A DNA stretch of 64,000 bases from the NCBI GenBank assembly GCA_039707465.1, contig CM077647.1:116562610-116626609 (forward strand). Reading direction: 5' to 3'. This DNA comes from Rhabdophis nuchalis. Its lineage: Eukaryota > Chordata > Lepidosauria > Squamata > Natricidae. Shown here one piece after another: positions 38,213-50,644 of the stretch. Within the stretch, counting starts at the first letter, position 1. Each line of letters begins with the position of its first letter. The position numbers and the translations under genes are program-made. Below the pieces are notes generated by a model. The model was given only the letters and a program-made list of their open reading frames with translations. It was not told the origin of the DNA and did not search any database.

Positions 38213-41200
38213 TTAAGATCTCCAAAATCCGCGTTCTCTGGGTACAGGTGTCGAGGCATCCAAAGTTCCAAGTGCATAGTCCACAAATGGGTTCCAAATC
38301 TTCCAGAAAATGTCTTTTTTATAGACCCCCTCTCTAAATTTAATATCACATGTCATTTTATCATTTAAAGCTAATTTCCACATTTCACAATACCACTCTT
38401 CTATTTTAATATTTACCTCTATTTTCCAGTATCTTGCTATTATAATTCTACCCATTATAATCATAATTCTAATCAATTCTTTCTCATATTTTGTTAATTC
38501 TAAATCCTTAATTATCAGTAGTAATATAGATTCTGATCTCAAAGTTATTCTTTTCTTCATCATTTCAAACATCATTTCCTCCAATTGTTGCCAAAACTTT
38601 TTAATTTTTCCACATTTATACCACATGTGTTCATAAGTTCCCACTTCCATATTACATCTCCAACATTTATTACTGATTTTTTTATCCATCAATGATAACC
38701 TTAATGGAGTTCAATACCATTTCCAATCTACCTTAAAGTTGTGCTCTTTAATCCTTATAGACATAATCCTCATAATTCGACTTTTCCAATTCACATTCCA
38801 ATCCAAGTCTAATATTTTAATCTTAAGCTCTTCCTCCCAATTCGTCTTCATTACCATTTGTGGATTTCCATCAAAGTTTATAATCTTATATATCTTACTA
38901 ACGAGTCCCTTTAACCCAATTTCATCCTTAATAACTTGAGATACTAAACTTTCAAATTCAGTCTTATTTCTGTCTATTTTACATGTTCCCCTTACTTCCG
39001 TAGACCATTTTTCTATCTGTATTTTCTCAAACCAATTCAGCTCCAATTTTTCAATTATTTCTTTTTTTCTGCTCTCAATTTCTAATGCTCTTAACCAATT
39101 TACTATACTTCCTATATTGTCATCTTCAATTACTTTCTCTCGACTTATATTGGTTTTAATCGGCCAACTTCCAAGTGTCTTCCCCAAGAAGGATATATCC
39201 GGAATCAATATTTTAACGAATTTATTCCAAATTTTGCTCAATCCCTTTAACCAATAACTATTAATTACCTTTTTTGTTTTTATTTTATCTAAAAACCATG
39301 TAGGGCCAAATCTCTTTATATCCTTTAACTCTAGATCTCCCCAATGACCATCTCCTCCTTTAAGTATTTTTATTACAGTTCGAATATTATAGGCCCAATA
39401 ATAATTAAGTAGATTGGGAATTCCCAATCCACCTTCCTTTTGATTTTGATACCACATTTTCTTCATTAATCTAGGTCTTTTCCCACCATTGCAAAATTTA
39501 TCTAATTTCTTCTGATATCCTTCCATATCCTTCTCTGTCAAATTTAATGGTAGCATCTCAAATAAAAAATTAAACTTTGGTAACAACATCATCTTACACA
39601 TTGCAATTCTGCCAAACCAAGACAACTTTATCTCCTTATATTTATCTATCTTCTTCTCTACTTCATCCAACATCACATCATAATTAATTTTTTTCAATTC
39701 TCTGACTTTAAGTGAAAGTGTTATTCCCAAATATTTCAGTGTATTTTTAATTCTTATCCCAAATTGTTCTTGCATACTCTCCCACTCCTTATCATTTTTG
39801 TTCATTAATAATTCAGATTTTGACCAATTTACCTTTAAACCTGTCATTTCTTCAAATTCTTTCAAATGTTTATTTATCCTCTTCAAATCTTTCTCTATAT
39901 CTTTCAAAATAATCAAGGTATCATCCGCGTACAAATTTATCTTATATCCCTTGTACCCTTCCAATTCTTCATCTTTTTCTATCAATTTAGTCAAAACTTC
40001 CATAATTAATAAAAATAATGTTGGGGACAAGGGACATCCCTGTCTCGTACCTGCATCCAATTTAATCTCTCCCGTCATTATTCCATTCACCTTCACTTTT
40101 GCACTACTTTTTTGATACAATTTTGAAATAACATGTATAAACCTATTACCGAAGCCTAATGCCACAATAATTACCTTAATAGTTTCCCATTGTACAGAAT
40201 CAAAGGCTTTAAAAATGTCTAGTGATACTATGCCTATTTTATCACCATTACTCTCAGCTACATCTATAATATTTAATACTCTTCTAATTATATCACTCAT
40301 ATATCTGCCTTTGACAAAACCTACTTGATTATAGCTTATATACTTATCTATAAATATATTTAACCTATTACTTATAATGGCAGTAAATATTTTTGCATCT
40401 TGGTTAATTAAAGAAATGGGTCGATAGGACTCGATCCTCTCCAAATCTTTATCAGGTTTAGGAATTATAGTTATTACCGTTCTGTTCCATGACATCGGGA
40501 CTTCTCCACCGTGTAAAATTCCATTAAATAATTTTTGCAATTTTGGTATTATTATTTCTTTAAAATCTTTATAAAATTCAGCAGGTAATCCATCTTCACC
40601 TGGAGTCTTCCCTAATTTTATCCCTTGTATTGTTTCGTTAATCTCATCATGTGTAATATCTCCTTCCATCAAGTCCTTATATGTTTGATCTATTTTCACA
40701 GCATATTTTTCAAGATGATTTTTCAATTTTTCCAAATCAATTGATTTCTTTGAATATAATTTTTGAAAAAACTTCCTAACTACTTCACATTTCTCCAGTC
40801 TCTTATAACATCTTGTACCTTTTTCATCTATCAAAGAGCCGATTTCTCTCTTTTCACTTTTATTTTTCGCCATCCTTGCTAATAACCTAGAGTTTTTATT
40901 ACTAAATTCAAAGAAATCCCTGTTTAAATATCTTATATTTTTTTAACCAATTCTATATCTTCTTCTATCAGCTTAGTTTTTAGTGAATTCAATTCCTCCA
41001 AGCATTTTTTATCTTTTGTAAGTAAAAATTGGTTCTCCAATACCTTAATCTGTTTTGTATCCTGTTCCATTTTACTTCTATATTCTCTATATTTCCTACT
41101 TGACAACTTAATGCTTTCTCCTTTAAATACTGCTTTCATCATGTCCCAAACAGTTTCAAATTTAACCTCTCCATTATCGTTGAATCTCCAACTTTCCTCC

Positions 41201-41997
41201 CATTTTTTAAGTATCCATGTTTTATCTTCCTCCTTTTTAAACAATTTTCCATCATATCTCCAACCTCTTTCTTTTTTTCTAAAATTAAAATCTATATCCA
41301 TCGTAACTTCTGCATGGTCGGAGTCCTTGAAAACTCCCACATCTATTCTATCTATATTATTCAACAGGTCTTTAGACACAAAAATATAATCAATTCTTGA
41401 ATATGTATTATGTACCTTAGAGCAAAAAGTATACACCCTTTCAGTATCTTTCAACTCCCTCCAGACATCTACCACACTATTTCGAAACATCCATTTATTT
41501 AAAATTTCCCCTTTATTTGTTTCTCTAAAGCGGGTGGGGTTAGTACTATCTATTTTATCTCTAATCATGTTAAAGTCCCCAGCCACAATCACTTTCCCTA
41601 CACTTTCAGTTTCCAAAATCTTAGTTATTTTATCAAGGAATCCCTTTTGTTTTTCATTTGGTAGATATAAATTAACCAGTGTCACTTTTTGCTCGTTAAT
41701 ATTCCCTATAATTATTAAATATCTTCCTTCATCGTCCCTAATTACTTGTTTTTTTTCAAAATATACCCTATTTGATATCAATGTTGCCACACCTCTAGCT
41801 TTGGAGGTTCCGAAAGATTTTTCATAAACTTGCATACCCTTTATATTCATTCTATTGAAATCCTCAGATTTTTGATGAGTTTCCTGCAAAAATAATATGT
41901 CTGGTAAGTCCCTTTTAATTTTAAGCTCCAATCTCCTCCTCTTTATTTGGTTCCCTGTGCCCTTCACGTTCCATGTCATTATTTTTATAAACCGCAT
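38213..41997 (-). pseudogene. L1 ORF2 (endonuclease, reverse transcriptase, Cys-rich end), two lesions
   Basis: ORF2 supplies the nick and copies L1 RNA into DNA. From ATG 41997 the endonuclease has TWNVKGTG, LFLQETH, VAGDFNMI, YSRIDYIFVS and SDHAEV, with the expected catalytic Asn, Glu, Asp and His. The frame breaks in a run of A near 40940 (1-base shift) and continues from about 40930. The polymerase follows with YRPISLINQDAKIFTA, VSLDIFKAFDSVQW (Asp), GCPLSPTLF and NLYADDTLIIL (Asp-Asp). A TGA at 38711-38713 replaces a Trp present in the 31802 copy. In the same frame the tail resumes with CWRCNMEVGTYEHMWYKC. The total is about 1,260 codons, the normal ORF2 size. Only two lesions suggest a fairly recent copy. 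Confidence 0.93.
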
Positions 41998-42238
41998 TTA
42001 CGCGGTAACTTTTTTAACCCTAGCCCCTTCTCTTCCTTTACGTGCCCACCCAACACCAAACGGAGATAACATACAAAAAAAAAAAACCATAAGACACAAC
42101 AAAGACAAACTTAAAACAGAACAACAACAAATAACAATTAATCTTCATCCCCCACATCCTCATTCGAGTTGCGCCTCTATATAAAGAGTGTGGGGGGGGG
42201 GACATGCCCATGATCGGGTCATTTCTTTCGGGTTGTTC

Positions 42239-42469
42239 TTATATTCCACTTTCAAAAAAAGAAGATAACGCTGGCTTGTCCCCGCACTCGGCTTCCTGCT
42301 TTCTTCTAAGATCCTCCTCCTTGGCTGACGCTCGCTTGGTTTCTTCACGGGTTTTCTTATGTTCGGACATTGCCGGAGAGATTTCTTTCCGTTTTAAACT
42401 TTTAGGATCTTGGCCACCAACTGCTCCTTTTTCCTCCAATGTTGGAGATTCCACTTGTATTCCACCCAT
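42239..42469 (-). pseudogene. C-terminal end of an L1 ORF1-like frame, truncated by the element's 5' end
   Basis: About 75 residues, rich in Lys, Glu and Arg (for example KKTREETKRASAKEEDL), end at 42239, some 240 bp before the ORF2 start. Position and charge fit the end of ORF1. I see no alignable match to the ORF1 at 35461, so the identity comes from position. Confidence 0.5.
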
Positions 42470-42882
42470 CTCAGTGTTTTGGTTATAATGGTCCAACACA
42501 ATAATCACACTACCATTGTTTAATTTTTAATTTAAGACCAAATTCTCATGCCAAGATCTAAAAACTACCACTTGGCACTACAGCCGTGGCCAGGAGGGCG
42601 TTCTACCAGGTCCGCCTGGTACGCCAGTTGCGCCCCCTATTGGATCGGGATGCCCTTTGCACAGTCACTCACGCTCTCGTGACATCCCGACTGGACTATT
42701 GTAACTTTCTCTACATGGGGCTCCCCCTGAGGTGCACCCGGAGACTTCAGCTGGTCCAGAATGCAGCCGCGCGAGCTATAATGGGGACCGCAAGGTATAC
42801 CCACATAACACCTCTCTTGCGCGAGCTGCACTGGCTGCCTGTCATCTTTCGGGTGCGCTTCAAGGTGCTAGTTGTCATCTTT
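42470..42882 (+). repeat. Right copy of the long direct repeat flanking the L1
   Basis: It is 413 bp, matching 37666-38057. It keeps the 19-bp gcacccggagacttcagct segment missing from the left copy. It continues without a break into the rest of the L2-like LINE, so this copy shows the ancestral arrangement. Confidence 0.93.
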
Positions 42883-43333
42883 AAAGCGCTCCATGGCTCG
42901 GGACCTAGCTACCTGCAGGATCGGATCCTGCCCCATACATCCTCACGACCGATTCGCTCCCACAGAGAGGGACTTCTCCGGGTACCGTCCACTAGACTTT
43001 GTCAGCGGGCGACGCCCAGGGGAAGGGCCTTCTCTGTGGCGGGCCCAGCCCTCTGGAACGACCTTCCCCCCGACATTAGAACAACTACGGACCTCCGCTC
43101 CTTCCGTCCAAAATTAAAAATACACTTTTTCTGCTTGGCCGGCCTAGGGTAGTCTCTTCCTTAGGGTTATTTAGGGAACATTAGTTTTAATGGGGATTTT
43201 AGTGCAGGGACAATTAGTTTAATTTATTTTTAATCTACTGTATTATGGATGTACTTATTTTATGTGTTTTTAGTTTTCCCTGTGCACTGCTCCGAGTCCC
43301 TCTGGGGAGAGGACGCGGTATATAAAATAAAAA
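42579..43333 (+). pseudogene. L2-like LINE C-terminal fragment
   Basis: The frame 42586-43152 is open for 188 codons: ARRAFYQVRLVRQLRPLLDR, ALVTSRLDYCNFLYMGLPLR, HWLPVIFRVRFKVL and GRAFSVAGPALWNDLPPDIR, ending CLAGLG. This is the region after the reverse transcriptase. It is the same family as 30484 but 5'-truncated past the catalytic motifs. The 3' UTR passes through ctgtgcactgctccgagtcc to an ATT repeat. The L1 at 38058 is inserted in its 5' part. Confidence 0.88.

Positions 43334-43419
<86 letters not shown>
43333..43419. repeat. (ATT)n microsatellite at the L2-like 3' end
   Basis: About 28 uninterrupted triplets at the LINE 3' terminus; 30383 shows the same arrangement. Confidence 0.95.
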
Positions 43420-43420
<1 letters not shown>

Positions 43421-43714
43421 AAATATTATTATTATTACTTATTCAAAAAATAACTTTAGTTCTGAAATCTAAAGGAAGAAAGCTATACAAAAGAACTATT
43501 AGTGGAGTTCATATTTGCATAATTATTTCATTTCTGGTATTCCTGAAAGGTATTCTAGGTTAGTGAGTTTAGTTCCAAGTCACATCCTATGCTGTAGCAA
43601 TTTTTCACTTCGGGTTGGAATGCTAATAGAGAATATTCATAGCCTTCTGTGTGGAATATGGATTTCCCCACATTGCAAAATAGCAATTAGGTCGAACAGC
43701 CAGGGATGATTGCA

Positions 43715-44010
43715 GTGCTGCATCTTATACCTGCACAATCTCTGCCATCACAATTGTGCTGAGCTCTTCTTGATTAGTTTCCACCCATAGTCTCTTCTTT
43801 GGTCTTTGGGCTATTTTGGAAAATAGGTTGCCCCCCTCCTCTCTGTGACAGCTCCTCAAATATTGGAAGACTGGTATCATGTCACCCCTGACCCTTTTCT
43901 CCACCAGACTAGCCATGCCCAGTGGCTGCAACCATTCTTCATATATTTTAGCCTTCAGCCACTAATCATCTTTGTTGGTCTTCTCTGTTCTATTTCATAG
44001 GCTAGATTCT
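43715..44010 (-). pseudogene. CR1 LINE fragment
   Basis: Minus-strand frame 43931-43725 reads KRVRGDMIPVFQYLRSCHRE then EGGNLFSKIAQ, the conserved post-RT segment of CR1 (GDMI..FQYL). The sequence to the right, including tcatctttgttggtcttctc, is CR1 further upstream. Both ends are missing. Confidence 0.75.
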
Positions 44011-45689
44011 CTGTTTCCAAAATAACCCCAAATATCACCTATCATTGCCTGCTAGATTTATTCTTTTTTGGTCCTAGACACTTTGATTTTTCCTCCCATT
44101 TAAAATCAAGCATTCAATCAAGCATTTCAGTTATTGGGGTGCAGGTGATAATCCCAATTATGCAGTTATGTGGTGAGACATAATGAAAATCATTATGAAT
44201 TATGTACTTGAGTCATGTCAGAAGTATGTCTGCACCATTTGTGCAATAGCATTGTGATGTATATAATGACAGTTTCTGTCAGCTTCTACTGATACCTATA
44301 ATCCTAGAACCAGTTTTAATAGCTATTGACAGAGATTCATCTCAGTCCTTCAGTCCAAGGGCATTTTGCAAAGAGAGAGTTTCTGCATAACTTTTGTGAT
44401 TGTATATTTGGAAATAAAGGTACAGCCACCAAACCACTAGCCTCAATGGTAAACAATAACTGCTGTACTGTCTCTTGTGCTATTGCTCAAGCAATAATGT
44501 GAAAACTTCAATAATCTAAATACAAAGAGCTATTATTTTTCTAAAGGTAAAGGAACGTTAATTTATTCAACATTTCAAATTGGAGAAAAATTGGAGCAAT
44601 ATGGAAAATAATTACAGATATAATTATAAAAGTAAATCAAATTCTATTCCAAGAGATTGGTCTGAAAATATCAATATATGTGAATTAGTAGTCTGGCTTG
44701 AATGGGATTTGTGGCTCAATACTTTGTGCTTTGATCTATGCCGGTCAAGTAATTCAGCTGGTGAAATCTATTGTTTGTTTACTGAGGGTTTGAGGATATT
44801 CTGAGGAAAAATAGCCAAAATATTTTACAGTATATTATAGTAGTAACACTGCAACCCAAACATGAACATGGAAATAATTGCAATTCATTATCAAAAGTCC
44901 CACAGTTTTAGGATGCTACAAAGGCCAAGAAGTGTATCCTCCCTCCTTTTTTATGAGGAGTGAAAAACAAAGTTTAGTGAAATGCCTTGTTTTCTTTCCT
45001 TAAATTTGGATGTCTAGGATGTAGTTATGTTGCTTTCATAAACAATGGCACTGTGGGAAGTTCCCACATTGGAATGCAATGGAGGACAATGCGGTTAGCA
45101 GAAACAGGGGAAAGGCGCATACAAGAGTAGGAGATTTAGTTTTAGGAACATTTTTTTTCTGATATTTCTAGCAATTACAGCATGTGGTTATGGATATAGT
45201 AGCATGGTTCATGAATTCTAAAAAGTAATCATGCCTCATGATTGTTATTGAGCTTGAGGTTGAGCTTTTAAAAATTAACAAGGGTTTAGAAATAACGTGG
45301 ACGTAGCAGAAATAATCAAATATCTATATCAAGCAATTCGTAATTTTTTCCTGTTATCAGTATAACTACAGGAATGGGCAAGAAATTCTCCTGATTGTTC
45401 CAGGGCAATGAAAAAGGTGTGTATAACTAATACTCAGATATTCACTTTTATAATTTACTAATTCAGATGTCTTTTTTTAAGCTTTTAATCCCATGTTTAT
45501 CTTCTTTTTTCCTTCCCTCCCTCCTTTCCTCGTTTTGCACCATTATTGATCTTTTTGAACTTCATTCTCTCTAACCCTTCTTTTTTTTCCTATATCCTAG
45601 TATGTAACCTACTCTATTTTCTTCCCATCTTCCTGCATTATGCTGTCTGAAACCTAGTTCTCTATAAAAATCTAGTAAAAGAGCTGATG
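44011..45689. other. Intergenic spacer
   Basis: AT-rich; no supported gene. Open frames of about 70 codons (44580 and 45571) have no recognisable content. Confidence 0.45.
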
Positions 45690-47075
45690 TGGTTCCCATC
45701 TTCAATAAAGAGGAAAAATGGATGCAGAAAACTACAGACCAATCAGCTTGACAGCAATGGTAGGAAGTATAATCAAACAACAAATCTGCGAATACCTATA
45801 GGCAAGCCAACATGGGTTTGTAAAAAATGGATAAATCCAATCAAATCTTATTGTATTTTTGGCAATTTGATTAAGTTAGCGGACCAGAAAAATACTGTGG
45901 ACAATATTTACTTGGACTTCAGTAAGATCTTTGACAAAGTAAACTACAGTCTACTTCCTGGTAAGATAGAAAAATGTGGGATAGATAGCATCATCACTAG
46001 ATGGATTCATAACTTACTGACCCTGCACTGAGCATGTAATCCCTAACAGAATAACATCTATATGGAGGGAACTACGCAGTGAAGCACCTCAAGGTTTTGC
46101 CTTAGGTCCATCTAAGTAATCTTCAACATCTTCATAAATGATTTAGATGAGAGGATAGAAGGGGAACTGATCAAATTTGAAGACAACACCAAGCTGGCAG
46201 GAATAACCAATACTCCAGAAGTTGGATTTAAGATCCAGAAGGATCCTGATAGACTTGAACTTTGGGTTCTATCCAATAAAATGAAATTCATTGGTGAGAA
46301 AAATCAGATTTTACACTTAGGAAAGAAAAACCAAATGCACAGTTATAGTTTAGGTGGTATTTGGCTCAACAGCATAATTGTGAGAAGGATCTAGGAATTC
46401 TAGTGGACAGCCACTTAAATATGAGATAGTAGTGTGTTGCAGCCACCAAAAAAACATCAATGCAGTCTGTTAACAGAAGGATAGAATCAAGATCAAGTAA
46501 AGTGTAGGTGCTGTTTTATAATGCTTTAGTAAGACCTCACTTGGAATATTACATGTAGTTTTGGTCACCACAAAATGTAAAAAAAAAAGATATTGAGACT
46601 ATAAAAAGATGCAGAGAAGATCAACAAATATGATTACGAGACTGGAAGCTAAAACATATGAAAAACAACTGCAGAAATTGGTTAGATATGTGTTGTCTAA
46701 TGTAAAGAAGGACTATGGGTGACATGATAGCAATCTTCTAATATCTAAGGGGCTACCACAAAGAAGAGGGTGTCAAACTATTCTCCAAAGCACCTGAAGC
46801 CAGAATAAGAAACAATGGATGGAAACTAATCAGAGATACAGCCTAGAAATAAGGCTGGACTGGTCACAACTCACAACCTAGAAATGTCCTGATAGTTAGA
46901 ACAATCGATCAATGGAATGGCTTGCCCTCAGAATTTCTGTGTAATCCATCACTGGAGGTTTTAAAGAAGAGATTGGGCAGCTATTTGTTGGAAATGGTAT
47001 AAGTCTCCTGCTTGAGAAGAAGGTTGGACTAGAAGACCTCCAAGGTCCCTTCAACTCTGTTATTCTGTATTCTCA
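45690..47075 (+). pseudogene. CR1 LINE, 3' part
   Basis: It runs from reverse-transcriptase remnants (NLIKLADQKNTVDNIYLDFS with KIFDKVNYSLLPGKIEKCGI, near 45870-45990) through degenerate coding sequence. The typical CR1 3' end follows: gttggactagaagacctcca, ggtcccttcaactctgttat and tctgtattct. Many stops and shifts show it is old. The first catalytic Asp (YLDFSK) is still visible. Confidence 0.8.
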
Positions 47076-47204
47076 TTTGAAACAATAAACCTATCTGCAA
47101 ATTAACCACTTACAATTGTGGGTGACATTTTTGCTTCCACAGTTGAATGTTCCTTCTGCATACGTAGGGAAATGTGTTCTATGAGATGCTGGGAGTAAAG
47201 GAAT

Positions 47205-47290
47205 ACTAGAAACATAATTTAAAATTGGAATGGATACTGGAGATCATCAGGTCCAACCTACTGCCCAGCACAGAAATCCAATGCTACAGC
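47205..47290 (-). mobile_element. CR1-like 3' end, left part, split by the gypsy element
   Basis: ggagatcatcaggtccaacc, then tactgccca, is the reversed CR1 3' end. It resumes after the gypsy element at 52179 (atccctaacagatgccatcc), so the LTR element is inserted in it. Confidence 0.6.
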
Positions 47291-47560
47291 TGTTAGATTG
47301 ACAAAGGAGTCCGACTCAGGCATGGTCAATCAACAGGAACATTTATTCAGCAACTATTTACAATGCACAAGAATCACTACTGGCAAGGCTTCCCCGTCTG
47401 ACAGCCATTTATATAGGCTTTCAGACAGGAACCCTTGCAGCAAGCTAGCTGCAACATTGTATCTGTTTTCTAGACAGTCTCCTGCCGGCTCCGTTCCGGA
47501 ATGTGGTGACTCAGAGTTCACCAGACTTGCTGGCACGGTTGTAGACCTGAGGACTTAACA
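47291..47560 (-). repeat. Gypsy 3' LTR (270 bp)
   Basis: It begins tgttagattg and ends ggacttaaca on the plus strand, with TG...CA termini. It differs from the other LTR by about four substitutions and one indel by eye. The integrase frame runs on into it. Confidence 0.95.
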
Positions 47561-49244
47561 CTCCTTCCCCCAAGGTCAGTGCGCATGTGTCCAGTCTTTC
47601 TGTCCATCAACGTGTAGGCACATGCGTACTCCTCCAAGTAGGCGGGGCGGTGTCGGGCCCGCCCCGAACGCCTCAGTTGCTGCGGAGAGCTCGGCGAGGT
47701 AAGTAGTTCCTGGGGAAGCTCCTCCCCATGGGGAGTGGAGGCCCCACCCACGTCACCGCGGCCTGCCCCCGGAGGTGGCGTCTGCATCGCTGGAACCGGC
47801 GATAATGGTAAGTCCATGCGAGGGGGCGTGGCGGCTGGGCTTGAGGTTGTTGAAGGTTGCCGGCTGGCAGCTGGTTGGTAGGGTGGGCCTCCTAGCAGCG
47901 CGGCCCACAACTCCATGTCGGCTTGAGTGGAGTAGTCCGGAGGGGGTCTGCAGAGTGTGTCCGATGACGAGAGGCCGGGACTGGCAAAAGCCTCCGGAGT
48001 TACCTTCTGCGGCTCGGCTTGAACAGGGAACAGCAGCCCAACGGGGGCCAACGGGCAGGAACGGCCTGGTGTGGTGAAGGCCGTCTCGGGCAGGCGGCGC
48101 CTTAGTTGATCCAGGTGGTGCCGCCACTCAGATCCATCGCGTAGGCCGACCCTGTAAGAGCAGGGGCCGGTTAAGTCCAAGATGGTTGCGGGAACCCATC
48201 GCGGCTCCCCTGAGAAGTTTCTTGCCCAGACTAGGTCCCCAACTTGAAATAGGCGAGGGGAGGAAACCTGCAGGTTGCTCCTCTGCACCCCGTTGTAATC
48301 GGGGTGCAGTCTGTCCAGGGTGGTCCGCAAGCGTCGGCCCATCAAGAGCTCTGCGGGGCTTTTCCCTGTGGCCGGGCAAGGTGTGACATACTGTCCCAAG
48401 AGGTACACAGCCACCCTTGCCTGCCAGTCCCCTTTATCCAAACGGGCCAAGGCTTCCTTGGCCGAGCGGACTGCTCGTTCCGCGCGTCCATTAGACGCTG
48501 GGTGATAAGGGGCAACCGGCGCGTGGCAGATCCCTTGGGTGGCCAGAAAGTCCAAGAAGGTGGAGGACTGAAATTGGGGTCCGTTGTCGGACACAATGAC
48601 GTCCGGCAACCCGTGGGTGGTGAACAGGCGGTGCAACGCGCGCACGGTGCTCTCCGCTGTGGTGGAGGCCATGACAATCACCTCCACCCAGCGGGAGAAC
48701 GCATCCACCACCATAAGGAAATTCTGGCCATGGAAGGGACCCGCGAAATCCAAGTGGAGCCTGGACCATGGGCTCCTGGGAAGGTCCCACTCCCTCGGCA
48801 GGGAGACCAGCGGGGCCGGCCGGGACGATTGGCAGGTGGAGCAGGCGGCCACCCACTCCGCCACTTCAGCCACTTCAGCCAGGCCACCAGACATAGCTCC
48901 GGACTAAAGCCTTCATACGGACTATGCCTGGGTGATTGGCATGGAGCGACTGAAGAACCATGTGTCTCAGAGGGGAAGGGATGATGACCCGATCTCCCCA
49001 ACACAAGCACCCACAATGGAGCGAGAGCTCCAGCTGGCGTGACTTGTATGGCCGAAAGTCTTCGGCCACGCTGCCCGTAGGCCACCCCCTCAGCACCCAA
49101 TGGCAGACCTGGGTGAGGATGGGGTCTGCGCGGGTGTGAGCGGCGACGGCGGAAGAGGACAAGGGCAAGTCCGACTCCGCGACCGTCAGAACGGAGAGGG
49201 CCGGCACAGGGGCCGGATCCGGCCCCAGGATAGGGCATCAGCAT
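47518..49244 (-). pseudogene. Gypsy integrase with C-terminal extension
   Basis: Integrase joins the cDNA ends to the target. The N-terminal part (49207-48875) holds SLHANHPGIVRMKALVRSYV of the HHCC region. A frameshift near 48890 leads into the 458-residue frame ending at 47518. That frame has the zinc-site Cys pair in CSTCQSSRP and the catalytic triad in HLDFAGPF (Asp), VSDNGPQF (Asp) and HPASNGRAERAV (Glu). A C-terminal domain follows (VGDLVWARNF, PATILDLTGPCSYRV). A long Pro/Ser-rich tail of about 150 residues then extends to the LTR; its role is unclear. Confidence 0.9.
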
Positions 49245-49313
49245 GCCCTATCTGCTTGCCAGGACGGTATAGCAGCGTATAGTCATACGCTGCCAGGAAT
49301 TCCGTCCAACGGG

Positions 49314-50642
49314 TCATCCTGGGCGACAGGATGGGGGGGTCGGACGGTCACCGGCCAACAGCCCAAGGAGCAGCTTGTGGTCCGTGATGACAGAAAAGGT
49401 CCGCCCATAAAGGTAGTTGTGGAACTTCTTAATCCCGGACACTACAGCCAAAGCCTCCTTGTCGATTTGGCTGTAGTTTCCCTCCGTTTGAGACATTGTC
49501 CGGGAGTAAAAAGCAATGGGGGCTTCCGAGCCGTCTGGAAAGACATGGCTCAGGACAGCCCCCAGGCCAAAAGGGGAGGCATTGCATGCAAGCGTCAGAG
49601 GAAGCCTGTGATGGTATTGGACTAGTACCGCGTCTGACGTGAGCATGGCTTTGACAGCCGCGAACGCATGCGCTTCACGGTTGCCCCAGTGCCAGGCCGC
49701 GGATCGGTCGAGCAACCGATGCAGCGGCTCGGCTAGCGACGCCTTGTGGGGAATAAATGGCGCGTAAAAATTCAAAAGGCCGAGGAATGCCTGCAGCTCC
49801 GTTTTGGAGGCAGGAGTGGGGGCCTTTTGTATGGCCTCGACCTTGGAGGGGGTTGGGTGAATTCCTTGGGCATCAATCATGAAGCCCAGGAATTCCACCC
49901 TCGGCGCAGCAAATGTACATTTGCTGCGCTTCAATTTTAAACCCGCGCCCCTGAAAACTCTGAGGACCTTCCGCAACGTCTTGGCGAGCTCTGATATGCT
50001 GGCAGCAGCAATCAGGACATCGTCAAAGTACGGTACAATGCCAGGGAGCCCATGGAGCAGTCGCTCCATGAGGCTCTGGAAGATCCCCGGGGCCACGGAC
50101 ACGCCGAATTGGAGGCAGCGACAGCGGAAAGCCCCTCGGTGGGTGACGATGGTCTGCGCCTCCGCAGCCTCGTCGTCCACCGGGAGCTGTTGGTAGGCCT
50201 GAGAGTGGAGCAGGTCCTGTACTACCGGAACCGGGTATGGGTTCGCCTGAAGCCCGAGGTTGATCGTCGACTTATAGTCGGCGCAGATCCTCACGGACCC
50301 GTCGGGCTTAATGGGGATCACAATTGGGGTCTCCCATTTCGCCTGATCGACAGGTTCGAGCACGCCCTGCGCCACTAATCGATCGAATTCCGCTTCAACC
50401 TTGGGCTTCAGTGCGAACAGCAGCCTGCGGGCCTTCAAGCGGACAGGAGCAACCTGGGGATCCAGGTTTAGGGAAACGGGTGTGCCCTTGTATGTTCCTA
50501 GGCTGCCATCAAAGACATCGCTGAACTCTTTGATCACTACGTCTACCGGAGAACTGGCTGGCACGCTGTGTACTCCTTGGACTGACAGTCCCAAGGCTGG
50601 AAACCAGTCCAATCCGATCAAGGCAGCTAGGGAATTGGTCAC
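49314..50642 (-). pseudogene. Gypsy reverse transcriptase and RNase H, catalytic residues altered
   Basis: The 442-residue frame has PVRLKARRL, RICADYKSTINL, FGVSVAPGIFQSLMERLLHG and VPYFDDVLIAA (the second and third catalytic Asp). It continues with VEFLGFMI and the RNase H segment. The block expected to hold the first catalytic Asp is missing: DLLHS runs straight into QAYQQLPVDDE. The first RNase H acidic position reads LACNASPFGLG, with Asn where the family has Asp. The frame is lost near 49320 before integrase. The product could not work as a polymerase. Confidence 0.9.
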
Positions 50643-50644
50643 TA

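Larger units (their letters stand above)
38058..42469 (-). mobile_element. Long L1, 5'-truncated in ORF1, minus strand
   Basis: A T-rich block from 38058 is the reversed 3' tail, and the 5' limit is at 42469. The element contains an ORF1-like C-terminal piece, a spacer of about 240 bp, and a nearly complete ORF2. The pre-insertion site, readable across the right repeat, is catcttt/aaagcg. This fits an L1 endonuclease TTTT/AA-type nick. Instead of the usual 7-20 bp duplication, it is flanked by the 392/413-bp repeats at 37666 and 42470. Confidence 0.92.

Noticed and set aside
43333..43419. CRISPR-like regular repeat
   Set aside because: It is a simple ATT microsatellite without spacers; nothing CRISPR-like occurs in the window.
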